Assembly: GCF_030848565.1 (NCBI RefSeq)
Contig: NZ_JAVDDV010000002.1
Span: 310,001-374,000, forward strand
Direction of reading: 5' to 3'
DNA from: Natronolimnohabitans sp. A-GB9
Lineage (GTDB): Archaea > Halobacteriota > Halobacteria > Halobacteriales > Natrialbaceae
DNA length: 64,000 nucleotides
The notes under the pieces are model-generated. The model searched no databases, was not told the origin of the DNA, and saw only the letters and a program-made list of their open reading frames with translations. A program made the position numbers and the translations under genes. Shown here one piece after another: positions 8,441-16,995 of the stretch; within the stretch, counting starts at the first letter, position 1, and every line of letters starts with the position of its first letter.

Positions 8441-11131
8441 TCAGCCCGTGTTCTTCATCCCGGCGGCGACTCCCTTGACCGTCAGCCGCAGCGTCCGTTC
8501 CTCGACGTCCGTCCGATCGCTTCGCTCGAGTAGGTAGACCTGTAGCAGGTTCAACGGGTCGACGTAGGGGTTACGGCGTGCGAGGTTCTCGCCGAGCCAG
8601 TCGCGGGTATGCAGCGTCTCACGCTGGCCGATCTCGGTGATCAGGTCACTCGCTCGTTCGTACTCGGCGGATACCCGGGGGAAAAACCGGCTCCGGAGAT
8701 CCTCATCGGCGAGGTCGGCGTACTGTTCGGCGATCTCGAGTTCGGTCCGGGACAGCGAGAGCGCGGCGTTGTCGAGCGTCGTTCGGAAGAACGGCCACTC
8801 GTCGTACATCTCCTGGAGCGTCTCCATCGACCCGCCCTCGTCTATGTACGCGTCGATTCCGGTCGCGAGCGCGTACCAGCCCGGCAGGATACACCGCGAC
8901 TGGGTCCAGGAGAACACCCACGGGATCGCCCGCAGGTCTTCGACGGTACGCTCGCCGCTGCGGGAGGCCGGCCGCGATCCGAGATCGAGATCTTCGATGA
9001 CCGTAATCGGCGTCGCCTGCTCGAAGTACTGGACGAAGCCGTCACTCTCGAGGAGGTCACGGTACTCCTGTCGGGCGGCGTCGGCCATCGTCTCCATCGC
9101 GTCGAACCACTCCTCGGGAACCTCCTCCTCGGGCTGGTCCATCGCGTACAGGCGGGATCGCAACTGCGCGTTGAGCATCTGTTCGATGTTGCGCTCGGCG
9201 ATACGGGGATTCCCGTACTTCTCGGCGATGGCCTCGCCCTGTTCGGTGAACTTGACCTGCCCCGTCACCGTCGAGCTGGGCAACGCGAGCAGTGCCTCGT
9301 TCATCGGGCCGCCACCCCGCGAAATCGAGCCGCCGCGGCCGTGGAACAGCCGCATCGTCACGTCGTGATCGTCGCAGATCTCACCCAACCGACGCTGGTT
9401 CTTGTACAGCGACCAGTTGGCCGCGAGGAAGCCGTTTTCCTTGTTCGAGTCCGAGTAGCCAAGCATGATCTCCTGGGTCCGTCCACGGGCCTCGAGTGCC
9501 TGTGCGTAGGCCTCGTTTTCGAACAGCGTGCCCATGATCCGCCGGGCGCCCGAGAGGGCGTACTCGGTCTCGAGCAGCGGAACGATGTCGATGCCGCTGT
9601 GTTCGGGCAGGGAGACGACACCCGCCTGGTCGGCGAGGAACAACACCTCGAGGACGTGACTCGGCTCCTCGGTCATCGAGATCGCGTAGGTGTCGATGGC
9701 GTGGACGCCGTACTCGGTCTGCCAGTCGCCGAGGTTATCGAACAGCCGAAGCACGCGGGCCGAATCCTCGGAGAGGCCGTCGGTCGCCGAGAGGTCGACG
9801 ACGGGTTCGTCCTGTACGATCGCGTCGGTCAACAGTTCGACACGTTCGTCCTCGGAAAGCGACGCGTAGTCGATTCCCTCGCGCTCGAGGGCCTCGGCGA
9901 TGGCGTCGGTGTGTTTCTGCTGGTGTTCGCGCAAGTCGAGACTAGCAAGCGAGAAGCCGAAAGTTGCGACCTGCCGGCGGATCGGATCGACGTGGGACTC
10001 GGCGACGCGCTCGGCGCCGTTGTCCCGCAGGCTCTCGGCGAGGATCTCGAGGTCCTCGAGCAGACCGTCGACGTCGTCGTAGCCGCCCGGTCGAACGTCA
10101 CCGACCCGCTCTAGGCGCTCGCGCATGAGCTTGAGCTTCTGGCGGTAGGGTTCGCCAGGGTAGCGCTCCTCGGCGGTGCGAGCGCTGCCAGGGAGTCGCT
10201 CCCGGTCGTCCTCGAGGGAGGCCTCGAACGCTGACCCACTGTCGATCCGGCTCCCGTCCTGACTCAACACGCCCGAGAGGCGCTTGAGCTGGTCACGGTA
10301 CTTCTCGAGGACGACCTCGCGCTGCCGTTCTAAGGTGTTTGCCGTCACCTCGGGGGTCACGTACGGGTTGCCGTCCCGGTCGCTGCCGGCCCACGAGCGG
10401 AACTCGAACAGTTTGGGTATCTCGAGCTCTCCGTCGACCTCCTCGTCGATCGCATCCGCGAGTTCGTCGTAGACCTCGCCGACGACGTCGAATAGCGTGT
10501 TCTCCAAGTACCACTGGACGTTCCGTGCTTCGTCTTCGGGCTCGGGCTGGCGGCTTCGCACCTGTGGGGTCTGCCAGAGGCTCGTCACTTCCGCGTCGAT
10601 GTCCCGCCAGACCTGCGCTTGCTCCTTGTCGGTCAGCAGTCGCTCGTCGAGCGTCTCGAGATGGGTCGAGATCGTCCGCAGTTTCGATTTGACCGTCTTC
10701 CGGCGGGCCTCCGTCGGATGCGCCGTAAACGTCGGCTCGATCAGGACGTCGTCGAGGACTTGCGAGACAGTCTCGATGTCGGTCTCTCCTAGTTCCTCGG
10801 CGACCGTCTCAAGGCTGTCCTCGAGGGTTCCCTCCTGGGACTCCCTTCGGATCGTCCGTACACGTTCGCGTTCCTCCGCGAGATTGATCAGTTCGAAGTA
10901 GGTCGTAAATCCACGGGCAACGACCCGCTGTTGGTGGGGTGAGAGCCCCTCGAGTCGCGAGATCAGCGGTTCGCGAGACTCGGTCTCGCCAGACCGGTAG
11001 TCGATCGCGGCTTGCCGACACGACTCGACCGTCTCGAAGTCCCGTCGAGAGGTCTGGTCCTCGAGGACGTCGCCGAGCAATGCCCCAAGCTCCCGGACGT
11101 CCTGTCGGATCTCCCTGTTGTGTAGTGCCAT
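8441..11131 (-). CDS. ppc: Phosphoenolpyruvate carboxylase
   Basis: 896 residues from ATG 11131; the normal length for a bacterial-type PEP carboxylase. Catalytic signatures present: the His in FTAHPTEARRKTV (about residue 136), FRSWAGSDRDGNP, GYSDSNKENGF and the mobile loop FHGRGGSISRGGGP. It carboxylates PEP with bicarbonate to oxaloacetate, refilling the TCA cycle. The archaeal-type short Ppc is a different family, so this is the long form common in haloarchaea. The C-terminal tail ends GMKNTG, as in this family. Two palindromes upstream (11159-11178 and 11244-11264) suggest transcriptional control. Confidence 0.97.
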   Translation of the reverse strand: MALHNREIRQDVRELGALLGDVLEDQTSRRDFETVESCRQAAIDYRSGETESREPLISRLEGLSPHQQRVVARGFTTYFELINLAEERERVRTIRRESQEGTLEDSLETVAEELGETDIETVSQVLDDVLIEPTFTAHPTEARRKTVKSKLRTISTHLETLDERLLTDKEQAQVWRDIDAEVTSLWQTPQVRSRQPEPEDEARNVQWYLENTLFDVVGEVYDELADAIDEEVDGELEIPKLFEFRSWAGSDRDGNPYVTPEVTANTLERQREVVLEKYRDQLKRLSGVLSQDGSRIDSGSAFEASLEDDRERLPGSARTAEERYPGEPYRQKLKLMRERLERVGDVRPGGYDDVDGLLEDLEILAESLRDNGAERVAESHVDPIRRQVATFGFSLASLDLREHQQKHTDAIAEALEREGIDYASLSEDERVELLTDAIVQDEPVVDLSATDGLSEDSARVLRLFDNLGDWQTEYGVHAIDTYAISMTEEPSHVLEVLFLADQAGVVSLPEHSGIDIVPLLETEYALSGARRIMGTLFENEAYAQALEARGRTQEIMLGYSDSNKENGFLAANWSLYKNQRRLGEICDDHDVTMRLFHGRGGSISRGGGPMNEALLALPSSTVTGQVKFTEQGEAIAEKYGNPRIAERNIEQMLNAQLRSRLYAMDQPEEEVPEEWFDAMETMADAARQEYRDLLESDGFVQYFEQATPITVIEDLDLGSRPASRSGERTVEDLRAIPWVFSWTQSRCILPGWYALATGIDAYIDEGGSMETLQEMYDEWPFFRTTLDNAALSLSRTELEIAEQYADLADEDLRSRFFPRVSAEYERASDLITEIGQRETLHTRDWLGENLARRNPYVDPLNLLQVYLLERSDRTDVEERTLRLTVKGVAAGMKNTG

Positions 11132-11155
11132 ACCATCACCGTGCGGCTTCACCCT

Positions 11156-11194
11156 CAAAAACCCCCGTGTAGAGGGGGTTTCTGCAATAAACCT
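11156..11194 (-). promoter_or_regulatory. ppc promoter with operator-like hairpin
   Basis: On the minus strand, a TATA-like GGTTTATTGC (11185-11194) is followed by a perfect 8-bp inverted repeat AAACCCCC / GGGGGTTT with a 7-nt spacer (about 11157-11179), then a T-run. The hairpin sits between the TATA box and the expected transcription start (about 11160), about 30 bp before the ppc ATG. It could be a repressor operator at the start site or, if transcribed, an attenuator-like hairpin. Geometry seen; function inferred. Confidence 0.5.
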
Positions 11195-11243
11195 CGAGTT
11201 TCTTGATAAATTATACGGGGACCAGCGATCAACAACCTACCAT

Positions 11244-11264
11244 ATCACACATATGTTGTGTGAT
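11244..11264. promoter_or_regulatory. 21-bp palindrome upstream of ppc
   Basis: Perfect 8-bp arms ATCACACA and TGTGTGAT separated by 5 bp, about 60 bp upstream of the ppc TATA-like element in an AT-rich stretch. The size and symmetry fit a dimeric winged-helix regulator site. No match to a known haloarchaeal operator can be asserted. Confidence 0.4.
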
Positions 11265-11444
11265 CGGGTCGAGAAATCATTCGGCCCACGGTCGCTGTCA
11301 CCGATATGCTCGAAATAGAAACTCAAACTCGAGTTACATTCTTCGGCGGTGCTGAACGAGAGTGATGTATCAGTGGAAGGGTCGGCTGGCCGACACCACC
11401 ATGCGTGCTCGTCGTTCGACTGCGGACGAGGCTATAGTACCAAC

Positions 11445-11557
11445 TGATACTGCCGGACAGCAGTCAGTGACCCGTCGGTCGCGAATTCGCGGCTGCCACC
11501 GTCTGAGACAGCCGCAGTCGTGCGACCGACGTTGAATAGTTCTGTCCGGCAGTATGA
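11445..11557. mobile_element. Palindromic MITE-like element, family B copy 1 (intact)
   Basis: A 107-bp imperfect palindrome (11448-11554) starting TACTGCCGGACAG and ending CTGTCCGGCAGTA, flanked on both sides by TGA (11445-11447, 11555-11557) as a direct 3-bp repeat. Inner arms GTCGGTCGCGAATTCGCGG and its partner near 11505-11530 extend the hairpin. The reverse complement aligns throughout with 41322-41510 once an 82-bp insertion there is removed. No coding capacity. Confidence 0.8.
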
Positions 11558-11630
11558 AACGACTTACACACACGGTCGGCTGCCGGCACGACGTGGCTGG
11601 GACGAACCGTATCAAAAAACGTCAGGAAAG

Positions 11631-11655
11631 GAGTGCTCCGACAGGGATTCGAACC
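11631..11655 (-). repeat. Partial duplicate of the tRNA-Glu 3' end (possible att site)
   Basis: 25 bp (GAGTGCTCCGACAGGGATTC then GAACC) identical to 11731-11755, the 3' half of the T-arm plus acceptor strand of tRNA-Glu, exactly 100 bp apart. The remainder of a tRNA is absent here. Such copies are typical of integrase attachment sites in tRNA genes; only about 75 bp separate the two copies, holding two small hairpins (GAAACGC/GCGTTTC and CCTCGTG/CACGAGG). It could be the scar of an excised or collapsed element. Confidence 0.65.
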
Positions 11656-11733
11656 ACGCGAAACGCTCGCGTTTCTCTCATTCGAATCACCTCGTGTGCT
11701 TCCTTCTTCACTCACGAGGTTCGTTCAGAAGAG

Positions 11734-11808
11734 TGCTCCGACAGGGATTCGAACCCTGGTCATTGCCTCGAGAGGGCAATATGATTGGCCGGACTACACT
11801 ATCGGAGC
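11734..11808 (-). tRNA. tRNA-Glu (CUC)
   Basis: 75 nt. Acceptor GCTCCGA pairs with TCGGAGC, discriminator A; anticodon stem TTGCC/GGCAA encloses loop CTCTCGA with anticodon CTC reading GAG; T-arm carries GGTTCGAATCC. The CCA is not encoded. A TTAAAC-type TATA lies roughly 80 bp upstream on the minus strand. GAG is by far the most used Glu codon in the neighbouring genes. The cognate synthetase gene is also in this window, at 28065. Confidence 0.95.
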
Positions 11809-11952
11809 GCACCGTTTCTCGCTGCCTGCTGGGTCATCGCAGCCGTCGGCGCGGTCGTCGTCTGCATTCATTCGTTACGCGGTGTACTGTTTAAGCATTC
11901 CGTTTCGAACCGAGATTGTCGTGTTATAACACGAGTTCGAACGGTGATACGA

Positions 11953-13173
11953 TCACTCTTCGAAGGGTGATTTGGTCGCCTCGGGCTCGAATCCCTCGAG
12001 GCTAATAATGTTCTCTCGGCCGACGCGGAGTTTACTGATCGTACCCTCCTCTTCCATATCGGAGAGGAGCATACTGACCTTGGATTTCGACCAGCCGGTC
12101 TCCTCGACGATGTTGACCTGTTTCATTCGGCCACCGTTCTCGCGGATGAGTTTGACGACCCGGTCCTCGTCGGTAAGCAGTTCCTCGTCGGGCAGTGGGT
12201 CCGTCGTCTCGGACGCTCCGTCGTCCGCCACAGTCGGTTCCGACGACGAATCGGGCGGCCGAGCCGCCGACGCCGCCGCATCCGGCCCCGGCTGCTCGTG
12301 CTCGAGTCCGCCGGACGCACCGTCGGTCGACCGACGACGGTACCAGACGGCGCCACCGGCGAGGGCCAGTGCGGCGAGGACACCGATCGCGAGAAGCCAT
12401 GGCGCGTCACCGGCGATCGTCCACGAGGAGGTACTCTCGCCGGCACCCCCGTTCTGGACGAGAACCGCCCCTGGCTGTCCGGCGAAGAACTGCTGTTCGC
12501 CACTCCAGCGAACCCAGTCGGCTCTCTCGAGCATGCCGCCCTGGTATTCGGCGCTGCCCTCGGGATCGATCTGATCGAAGGTGAGATCGTCGTCGGCGAC
12601 GATCATCAGCCGTTGGTCCTCCGCGAGGTACATGTTCGTAAAGACATCGCCGACCCGGACAGTGCCGTCGTCGTCGACGTCGGCGAATCCCTCCCAGACG
12701 AACGTCATCTCGACGATTCCGCGAGCACCGAACTGATCGTCGACGGTCGCCGAACGCTGGAAGTTCGTGGCCTCCATCTCGCGGTCGGTCTCCTCGACAC
12801 CGCTTTCGGCCATCCCCTCGGCCTGTTCGACGAACCCCTCGTAGAGATCCGTCTCCTCCGATTCGAACTCCTCGGCGAACGCCTCGAACGCTTCGCGCTC
12901 CTCGGACTCGTTGTCGCCGTCGAACCACTGTTGGTGCTGGAAGGTCCACGTTGCGCTTCCGTTCTCGTGGACGGTGATCTCGAAGGTCGTCCGATCGAAG
13001 TCTTGTGACGTCGTAAACGAGTCCGACTGGGACTGCATCGCCGGTTCGAGTGCTGACTGCTGGGTCTGTGTCGAACCGGCAGTTCCCGTGTCGGCCATCA
13101 CCGGTGTCACGCCGACGAGGACGAGCAACGCGGCGACGAGAACGACAACGCCGACGGAGGCCGACCGATTCAT
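11953..13173 (-). CDS. Membrane-anchored HTH transcriptional regulator
   Basis: 406 residues. N-terminal signal/anchor (about 1-27, ending PVMADTG), an extracellular domain (about 30-255) rich in Asp/Glu, one transmembrane helix (WLLAIGVLAALALAGGAVWY, about 262-281), a linker rich in Ser/Pro/Asp, and a cytoplasmic winged helix at the C-terminus (about 340-390) with VNIVEETGWSKSKVSMLLSDMEEEGTI as the recognition part. This arrangement is a haloarchaeal one-component transmembrane sensor-regulator. The signal is unknown. It is divergent from the MBL hydrolase gene (150 bp between starts). Confidence 0.85.
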   Translation of the reverse strand: MNRSASVGVVVLVAALLVLVGVTPVMADTGTAGSTQTQQSALEPAMQSQSDSFTTSQDFDRTTFEITVHENGSATWTFQHQQWFDGDNESEEREAFEAFAEEFESEETDLYEGFVEQAEGMAESGVEETDREMEATNFQRSATVDDQFGARGIVEMTFVWEGFADVDDDGTVRVGDVFTNMYLAEDQRLMIVADDDLTFDQIDPEGSAEYQGGMLERADWVRWSGEQQFFAGQPGAVLVQNGGAGESTSSWTIAGDAPWLLAIGVLAALALAGGAVWYRRRSTDGASGGLEHEQPGPDAAASAARPPDSSSEPTVADDGASETTDPLPDEELLTDEDRVVKLIRENGGRMKQVNIVEETGWSKSKVSMLLSDMEEEGTISKLRVGRENIISLEGFEPEATKSPFEE

Positions 13174-13322
13174 TCGTCTCTTACTACGTGGCGGAGCTAA
13201 AAATGGTTGTGAATAGCGATACGGATGGTTGGCCGTGCGAAATGCAAGAAGAGTCGACTATCGAGACGACGTCGCGCGGATGTGTCGATACGCACAAACC
13301 GGTCGACGCTGTACCGTCAGCC

Positions 13323-13901
13323 ATGATCGCTAATCTCGCACAGGGAGTCCAGGCGTTTACGAGCAACGTCTTTCTCGTCGCCGGCGACCGAACCGTCCTC
13401 GTCGACACCGGTTCGAACTTCGACGTCGTCGACGCCATCGACGAACGGGTCGACGACCTCGACGCCGTCGTGCTCACTCACACACATCCCGATCACGTCG
13501 GGAACCTCGAGACGGTCACAGACGCCTTCGACGTCGACGCATGGGGGTACGACCCCTCGATCGACGGCGTCGATCACGCGATCGAGGACGAAGAACGGGT
13601 TCAGCTCGGCGACCACGAGTACGTCGCCCTCCACACACCGGGACACAAGAACGATCACCTGTGTTTCTACGCCGACGACGCCGGCGTCCTCTTCGCGGGC
13701 GATCTGATCTTCCAGAACGGGAGTTTCGGTCGGACCGACCTCGAGGAAGGCAATCGAGAACAGCTAATCGAGAGCATCGACCGCGTCCTCGAGTGGATCG
13801 ACGAGGACCTCGCGGAGATGCACACGGGCCACGGGCCAAGCGTCACGACCGATCCCTACGGCCACGTGGAGCTGTCGGCACGGATGGCAAGACAGGCCTG
13901 A
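13323..13901 (+). CDS. Metallo-beta-lactamase fold hydrolase
   Basis: 192 residues from ATG 13323. Zinc ligands of the MBL fold are all visible: THTHPDHVG (HxHxDH), LHTPGHKNDHL, FAGDLIFQNGSFGRTD and HTGHGPS. This pattern fits a glyoxalase II-like thioester hydrolase subgroup with two metal ions. The frame is open upstream, with ATGs at 13203 and 13242, but the family normally begins at the MIANLAQGVQAF strand. The stop TGA at 13899-13901 is the left flank of a family A palindrome. Confidence 0.85.
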   Translation: MIANLAQGVQAFTSNVFLVAGDRTVLVDTGSNFDVVDAIDERVDDLDAVVLTHTHPDHVGNLETVTDAFDVDAWGYDPSIDGVDHAIEDEERVQLGDHEYVALHTPGHKNDHLCFYADDAGVLFAGDLIFQNGSFGRTDLEEGNREQLIESIDRVLEWIDEDLAEMHTGHGPSVTTDPYGHVELSARMARQA

Positions 13902-13982
13902 TACGGTCTCCTGTCGTCACGTGCCGTCGATCGCCGACCTCGTCCTGCGGTCGGCGGGACATAGTTACAGCAGCCCGTATAA
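13899..13982. mobile_element. Palindromic MITE-like element, family A copy 2
   Basis: 78 bp (13902-13979), TACGGTCTCCTGT at the left and ACATAGTTACAGCAGCCCGTA at the right, with inner arms around CGATCGCCGACC / GGTCGGCGG. Flanks are TGA on the left, which is the MBL gene stop codon, and TAA on the right, a near-match 3-bp flank of the TNA type. Long stretches are identical to the copy at 4583. Confidence 0.75.
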
Positions 13983-14003
13983 CGTACTGTACGGCGAGGA
14001 AAC

Positions 14004-14036
14004 CCACAGCCACAGTCACAGCCACAGACACAGCCT
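14004..14036. repeat. Short CACAGY hexamer tract
   Basis: Five to six imperfect tandem copies of CACAGC/CACAGT lie between the family A element and the end of the ABC ATPase gene. A short simple repeat; no coding or RNA role seen. Confidence 0.5.
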
Positions 14037-14039
14037 CGG

Positions 14040-15089
14040 CTACCAGGCGTCGACGATATGTGCGTCCTCGGGCTCGAAACCGACGGTCAACTCGTCCTCG
14101 GAGGCGTCCTCGAGCCGTAACACGATCGGGCGCTCCTGCCACCGGCCGTAGACGTGGACGCTCTCGCCGCGAAACTCACTCGTCTCGACGGCGACGGAGA
14201 TCTCGTTTCGCTCGACGGTCCGGGAGAGGGCAGCCGGACGCACGCAGAAACTCACTCGATCCACACCGGCTGGAACGCCCGCGAGCTCGAACGTCGTTCC
14301 GTCGACGTCGACACGGTATCGGGCTCCGTCTTCCACTCGAGTCCGAACGGTGCCGTCGAAGACGTTGTTGTCGCCGACGAACTCGGCGACGAACCGCGTT
14401 GCCGGCTCGTGGTAGAGCTCCCGTGGCGTCGCCACCTGTTCGATCTGCCCGTCGTTCATCACCGCGAGACGGTCGGAGATCGCCAGCGCCTCGTCCTGAT
14501 CGTGGGTGACGTAGACGGTCGTGAGCCCGAGCGTCGACTGAATCCGTGTCAGCTGGCGGCGCAGCGACTCCCGGAGCCGGGCGTCGAGTGCACTCATCGG
14601 CTCGTCGAGCAAGAGCAGATCGGGCGCCGGGGCAAGCGCACGGGCGAGCGCGACGCGTTGTTGCTGCCCGCCCGACAGCTGATCAGGGTCGCGATCGCCC
14701 ATCCCCTCGAGGTCGACCAGCTCGAGCAGCTCCGCGATGCGCTCGTCGACGCTCGTTCCGTTCGGCGGGTCCCGAAACCGAAGCCCGTAGCCGACGTTCT
14801 CGGCGACGGTCATGTGTGGAAAGAGCCCGTAGCTCTGGAAGACGACGCCGACGTCCCGTTCTTCGGGCGGAACGGCGGTCATCGGCTCGCCGTCGAAAGA
14901 GACGGTGCCCGCGGTCGGCTCTTCGAAGCCCGCGATCGTCCGGAGGGTGGTCGTCTTTCCACAGCCCGAGGGGCCGACGAGGGTAAAGAGCTCACCGTCG
15001 CGGACGGTCAGATCGACGTCTCGTAGCGCAGCCGTTCCCTCCCCCGAGCCGTAGCGCTTCGAGACGCCCTCAAGACGGAGTTCCGTCAC
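14040..15089 (-). CDS. ABC transporter ATP-binding protein (thiamine/iron/putrescine importer type)
   Basis: 349 residues. Walker A GPSGCGKTTTLR (about 38-49), Q-loop VVFQSYGLFPHM, signature LSGGQQQRVALARAL, Walker B LLLLDEP and switch His (VTHDQDEAL), followed by a C-terminal TOBE-like regulatory domain. This layout is the PotA/FbpC/ThiQ class. It is the last gene of a three-gene importer operon: its ATG overlaps the permease stop by 4 bp. It hydrolyses ATP on the cytoplasmic face to drive uptake. Confidence 0.93.
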   Translation of the reverse strand: MTELRLEGVSKRYGSGEGTAALRDVDLTVRDGELFTLVGPSGCGKTTTLRTIAGFEEPTAGTVSFDGEPMTAVPPEERDVGVVFQSYGLFPHMTVAENVGYGLRFRDPPNGTSVDERIAELLELVDLEGMGDRDPDQLSGGQQQRVALARALAPAPDLLLLDEPMSALDARLRESLRRQLTRIQSTLGLTTVYVTHDQDEALAISDRLAVMNDGQIEQVATPRELYHEPATRFVAEFVGDNNVFDGTVRTRVEDGARYRVDVDGTTFELAGVPAGVDRVSFCVRPAALSRTVERNEISVAVETSEFRGESVHVYGRWQERPIVLRLEDASEDELTVGFEPEDAHIVDAW

Positions 15090-16981
15090 AGTTCGTACCT
15101 CCCGCCGACGCGGTCGATGACGACGAAACTCGCTGCGGTGACGATCAACAGCAGGGTCCCCATGGCGATCGCCGGACCGGAGCGCCGGCCGAGATATCGT
15201 TCGACGGCGACGGGCATGGTGTAGCTCTCACTACCGCTGGCCAAAATCACCGTCGAAGAGAACTCGCCGACCGAGATGGCAAAGGCAAAGGCCGCGCCGG
15301 CGACGATGCCGTTTGCGACCAGCGGGAGTTCGATGTCGAGCATCGCTCGTGTCCTCGAGGCGCCAAGCGCACGGGCGGACTCGACCATGGCTGGGTCGAG
15401 ACTGCCAAGCAGCGGCGAGACGTTTCGCGTCACGAACGGGTAGGCCGCGACCGCGTGTGCGACGACGATGGCGACGGCGCCGGTCACCTGAAACCGCCAC
15501 CCGCCGGGCAGTGAGATGCCAAAGACCAGTCCCTGCAAGAGCCCGATCCCGAAGACGACGCCACTGACCGCCAGCGGGAGCATCGCCAGGGTATCGACGA
15601 TCCGACCGCGACGGCCCGCCCGAACCGTCACGACCGAGATCACGACGCCCATCGGCACCGCGACGAGAAGCGTCGCGACGCCGAACAGCAACGAGTTTCG
15701 AACGGCCGGCCACGGCTGTGTCTGGAAGCTCGCACCCTCGAGTTGGCGCTCGAGCAAGAACGCGTAGTTCCGAAGCGTGAACCCGGAGCCATCGGTGAAA
15801 CTCCCGACGACGAGACTCGCCATCGGACCGACGAACAGAAGCAACGCGACGAGCCCGTAGCCGAAGATCGCGAGCCGTCGCAGCGAGAGCGCCGTCCGCA
15901 GGTCAGGAATCAGCCGTTCTTTCGACGGTGGCGACGGTGCTCGAGCGAACCCGGTCTGTGCGGACTCGTATCGGAGGTAGGCGTAGGTCAGTCCCAGCGA
16001 GAGGATCGTCTCGAGAACGGCGAGGGTCGCAGCCTCGGCGTAGTCGAGTTGCTGGATGCGATCGTAGATCCAGACTTCGACGGTGGCGAGCTGGAGGCCG
16101 CCCAACGCAAGCACGATCGGGAACGTCATGAACGTGAAGATGAAAGTCAGCAAGGCGCCGGTGAGGACGGCCGGCGCGAGCTGTGGGACGACGACGTCCC
16201 GGAACGCACGTCGCTCGCTCGCGCCGAGGCTGCGTGCGGTTTCGACGGTCCGTGCGTCGACGGCTTCCCAGGCGGTGACGGTGAGTCTGGCGACCAACGG
16301 TGCGTTGTAGAAGGCGTGGGCCAGGATGACGATCGCGAGCGGGTTCGCCTCGATGAACGCGAACGGGCCGAGGCCGACCGCGCCAAGCAGGGAATTGAGC
16401 GTTCCCGTCCGGCCGAACATGGCGTAGAAGCCGACCGCGACCATGATTCCCGGCAGCACGAACGGAAGAATCGTCAGCGACCGAAGCGTCTGGCGGCCGT
16501 AGAACTCGTAGTTTGCGAGCACGTACGCTGCGGGCAGCCCCAGGGCGACGCTTGCAATCGTCGACAGCGCAGCCTGGTAGGCCGTGAAACCGAACAGTCC
16601 CTTCCGGACGCCGGGCGTATCGATACCGATCCACGGCACTGGAACGTCGAGTCCGGGGATCGGGTACCCGACGCTGAGTGAGATCGAGACGGCACCGACC
16701 CAGGCTGCGAGCGACCCGAGATGGGTCCCGATCGCGAGCGGCTCCGCGAAGACGTCGGCGAGGATCCCGAAGTAGAAGGGATCGGTCAGCACGTCCGTGA
16801 AGTGGCCGAGCGTCGGGAGTCCGTCGTCGACGAACGCTTCGCTGAAGACGACGCCGGCAGGGAGATACAGCATGACGACGAGAACGACCGCCGTCCCGAG
16901 TGTCACAGCCACGAGGGCGTGGTGCTCGAGCCACTCGCTGGCGCGGCCGCGGTCGCTCGGAAGACGATCGAGGGGAGACAC
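15086..16981 (-). CDS. ABC transporter permease, fused dimer (ThiP/FbpB-like)
   Basis: 631 residues with about 12 transmembrane helices arranged as two homologous halves. Each half has the cytoplasmic EAA loop that contacts the ATPase: ETARSLGASERRAFRDVVVP in the first half and ESARALGASRTRAMLDIELP in the second. Fused double permeases of this size are typical of the thiamine and ferric-iron importers. It sits 14 bp after the binding-protein gene and overlaps the ATPase start by 4 bp. The specific substrate is inferred from the whole operon. Confidence 0.92.
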   Translation of the reverse strand: MSPLDRLPSDRGRASEWLEHHALVAVTLGTAVVLVVMLYLPAGVVFSEAFVDDGLPTLGHFTDVLTDPFYFGILADVFAEPLAIGTHLGSLAAWVGAVSISLSVGYPIPGLDVPVPWIGIDTPGVRKGLFGFTAYQAALSTIASVALGLPAAYVLANYEFYGRQTLRSLTILPFVLPGIMVAVGFYAMFGRTGTLNSLLGAVGLGPFAFIEANPLAIVILAHAFYNAPLVARLTVTAWEAVDARTVETARSLGASERRAFRDVVVPQLAPAVLTGALLTFIFTFMTFPIVLALGGLQLATVEVWIYDRIQQLDYAEAATLAVLETILSLGLTYAYLRYESAQTGFARAPSPPSKERLIPDLRTALSLRRLAIFGYGLVALLLFVGPMASLVVGSFTDGSGFTLRNYAFLLERQLEGASFQTQPWPAVRNSLLFGVATLLVAVPMGVVISVVTVRAGRRGRIVDTLAMLPLAVSGVVFGIGLLQGLVFGISLPGGWRFQVTGAVAIVVAHAVAAYPFVTRNVSPLLGSLDPAMVESARALGASRTRAMLDIELPLVANGIVAGAAFAFAISVGEFSSTVILASGSESYTMPVAVERYLGRRSGPAIAMGTLLLIVTAASFVVIDRVGGRYEL

Positions 16982-16995
16982 GAGTGGGGTAGCAG

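Noticed and set aside
8609-10114. 501-codon frame inside ppc on the opposite strand
   Set aside because: Antisense shadow; ppc motifs continue across it.
11631-11712. Second tRNA-Glu gene
   Set aside because: Only the 3' 25 bp match; no anticodon arm, D-arm or 5' acceptor strand.
14004-14036. His-rich coding repeat
   Set aside because: The His-Ser translation of the CACAGY tract occurs in a short frame in intergenic DNA with no start context.
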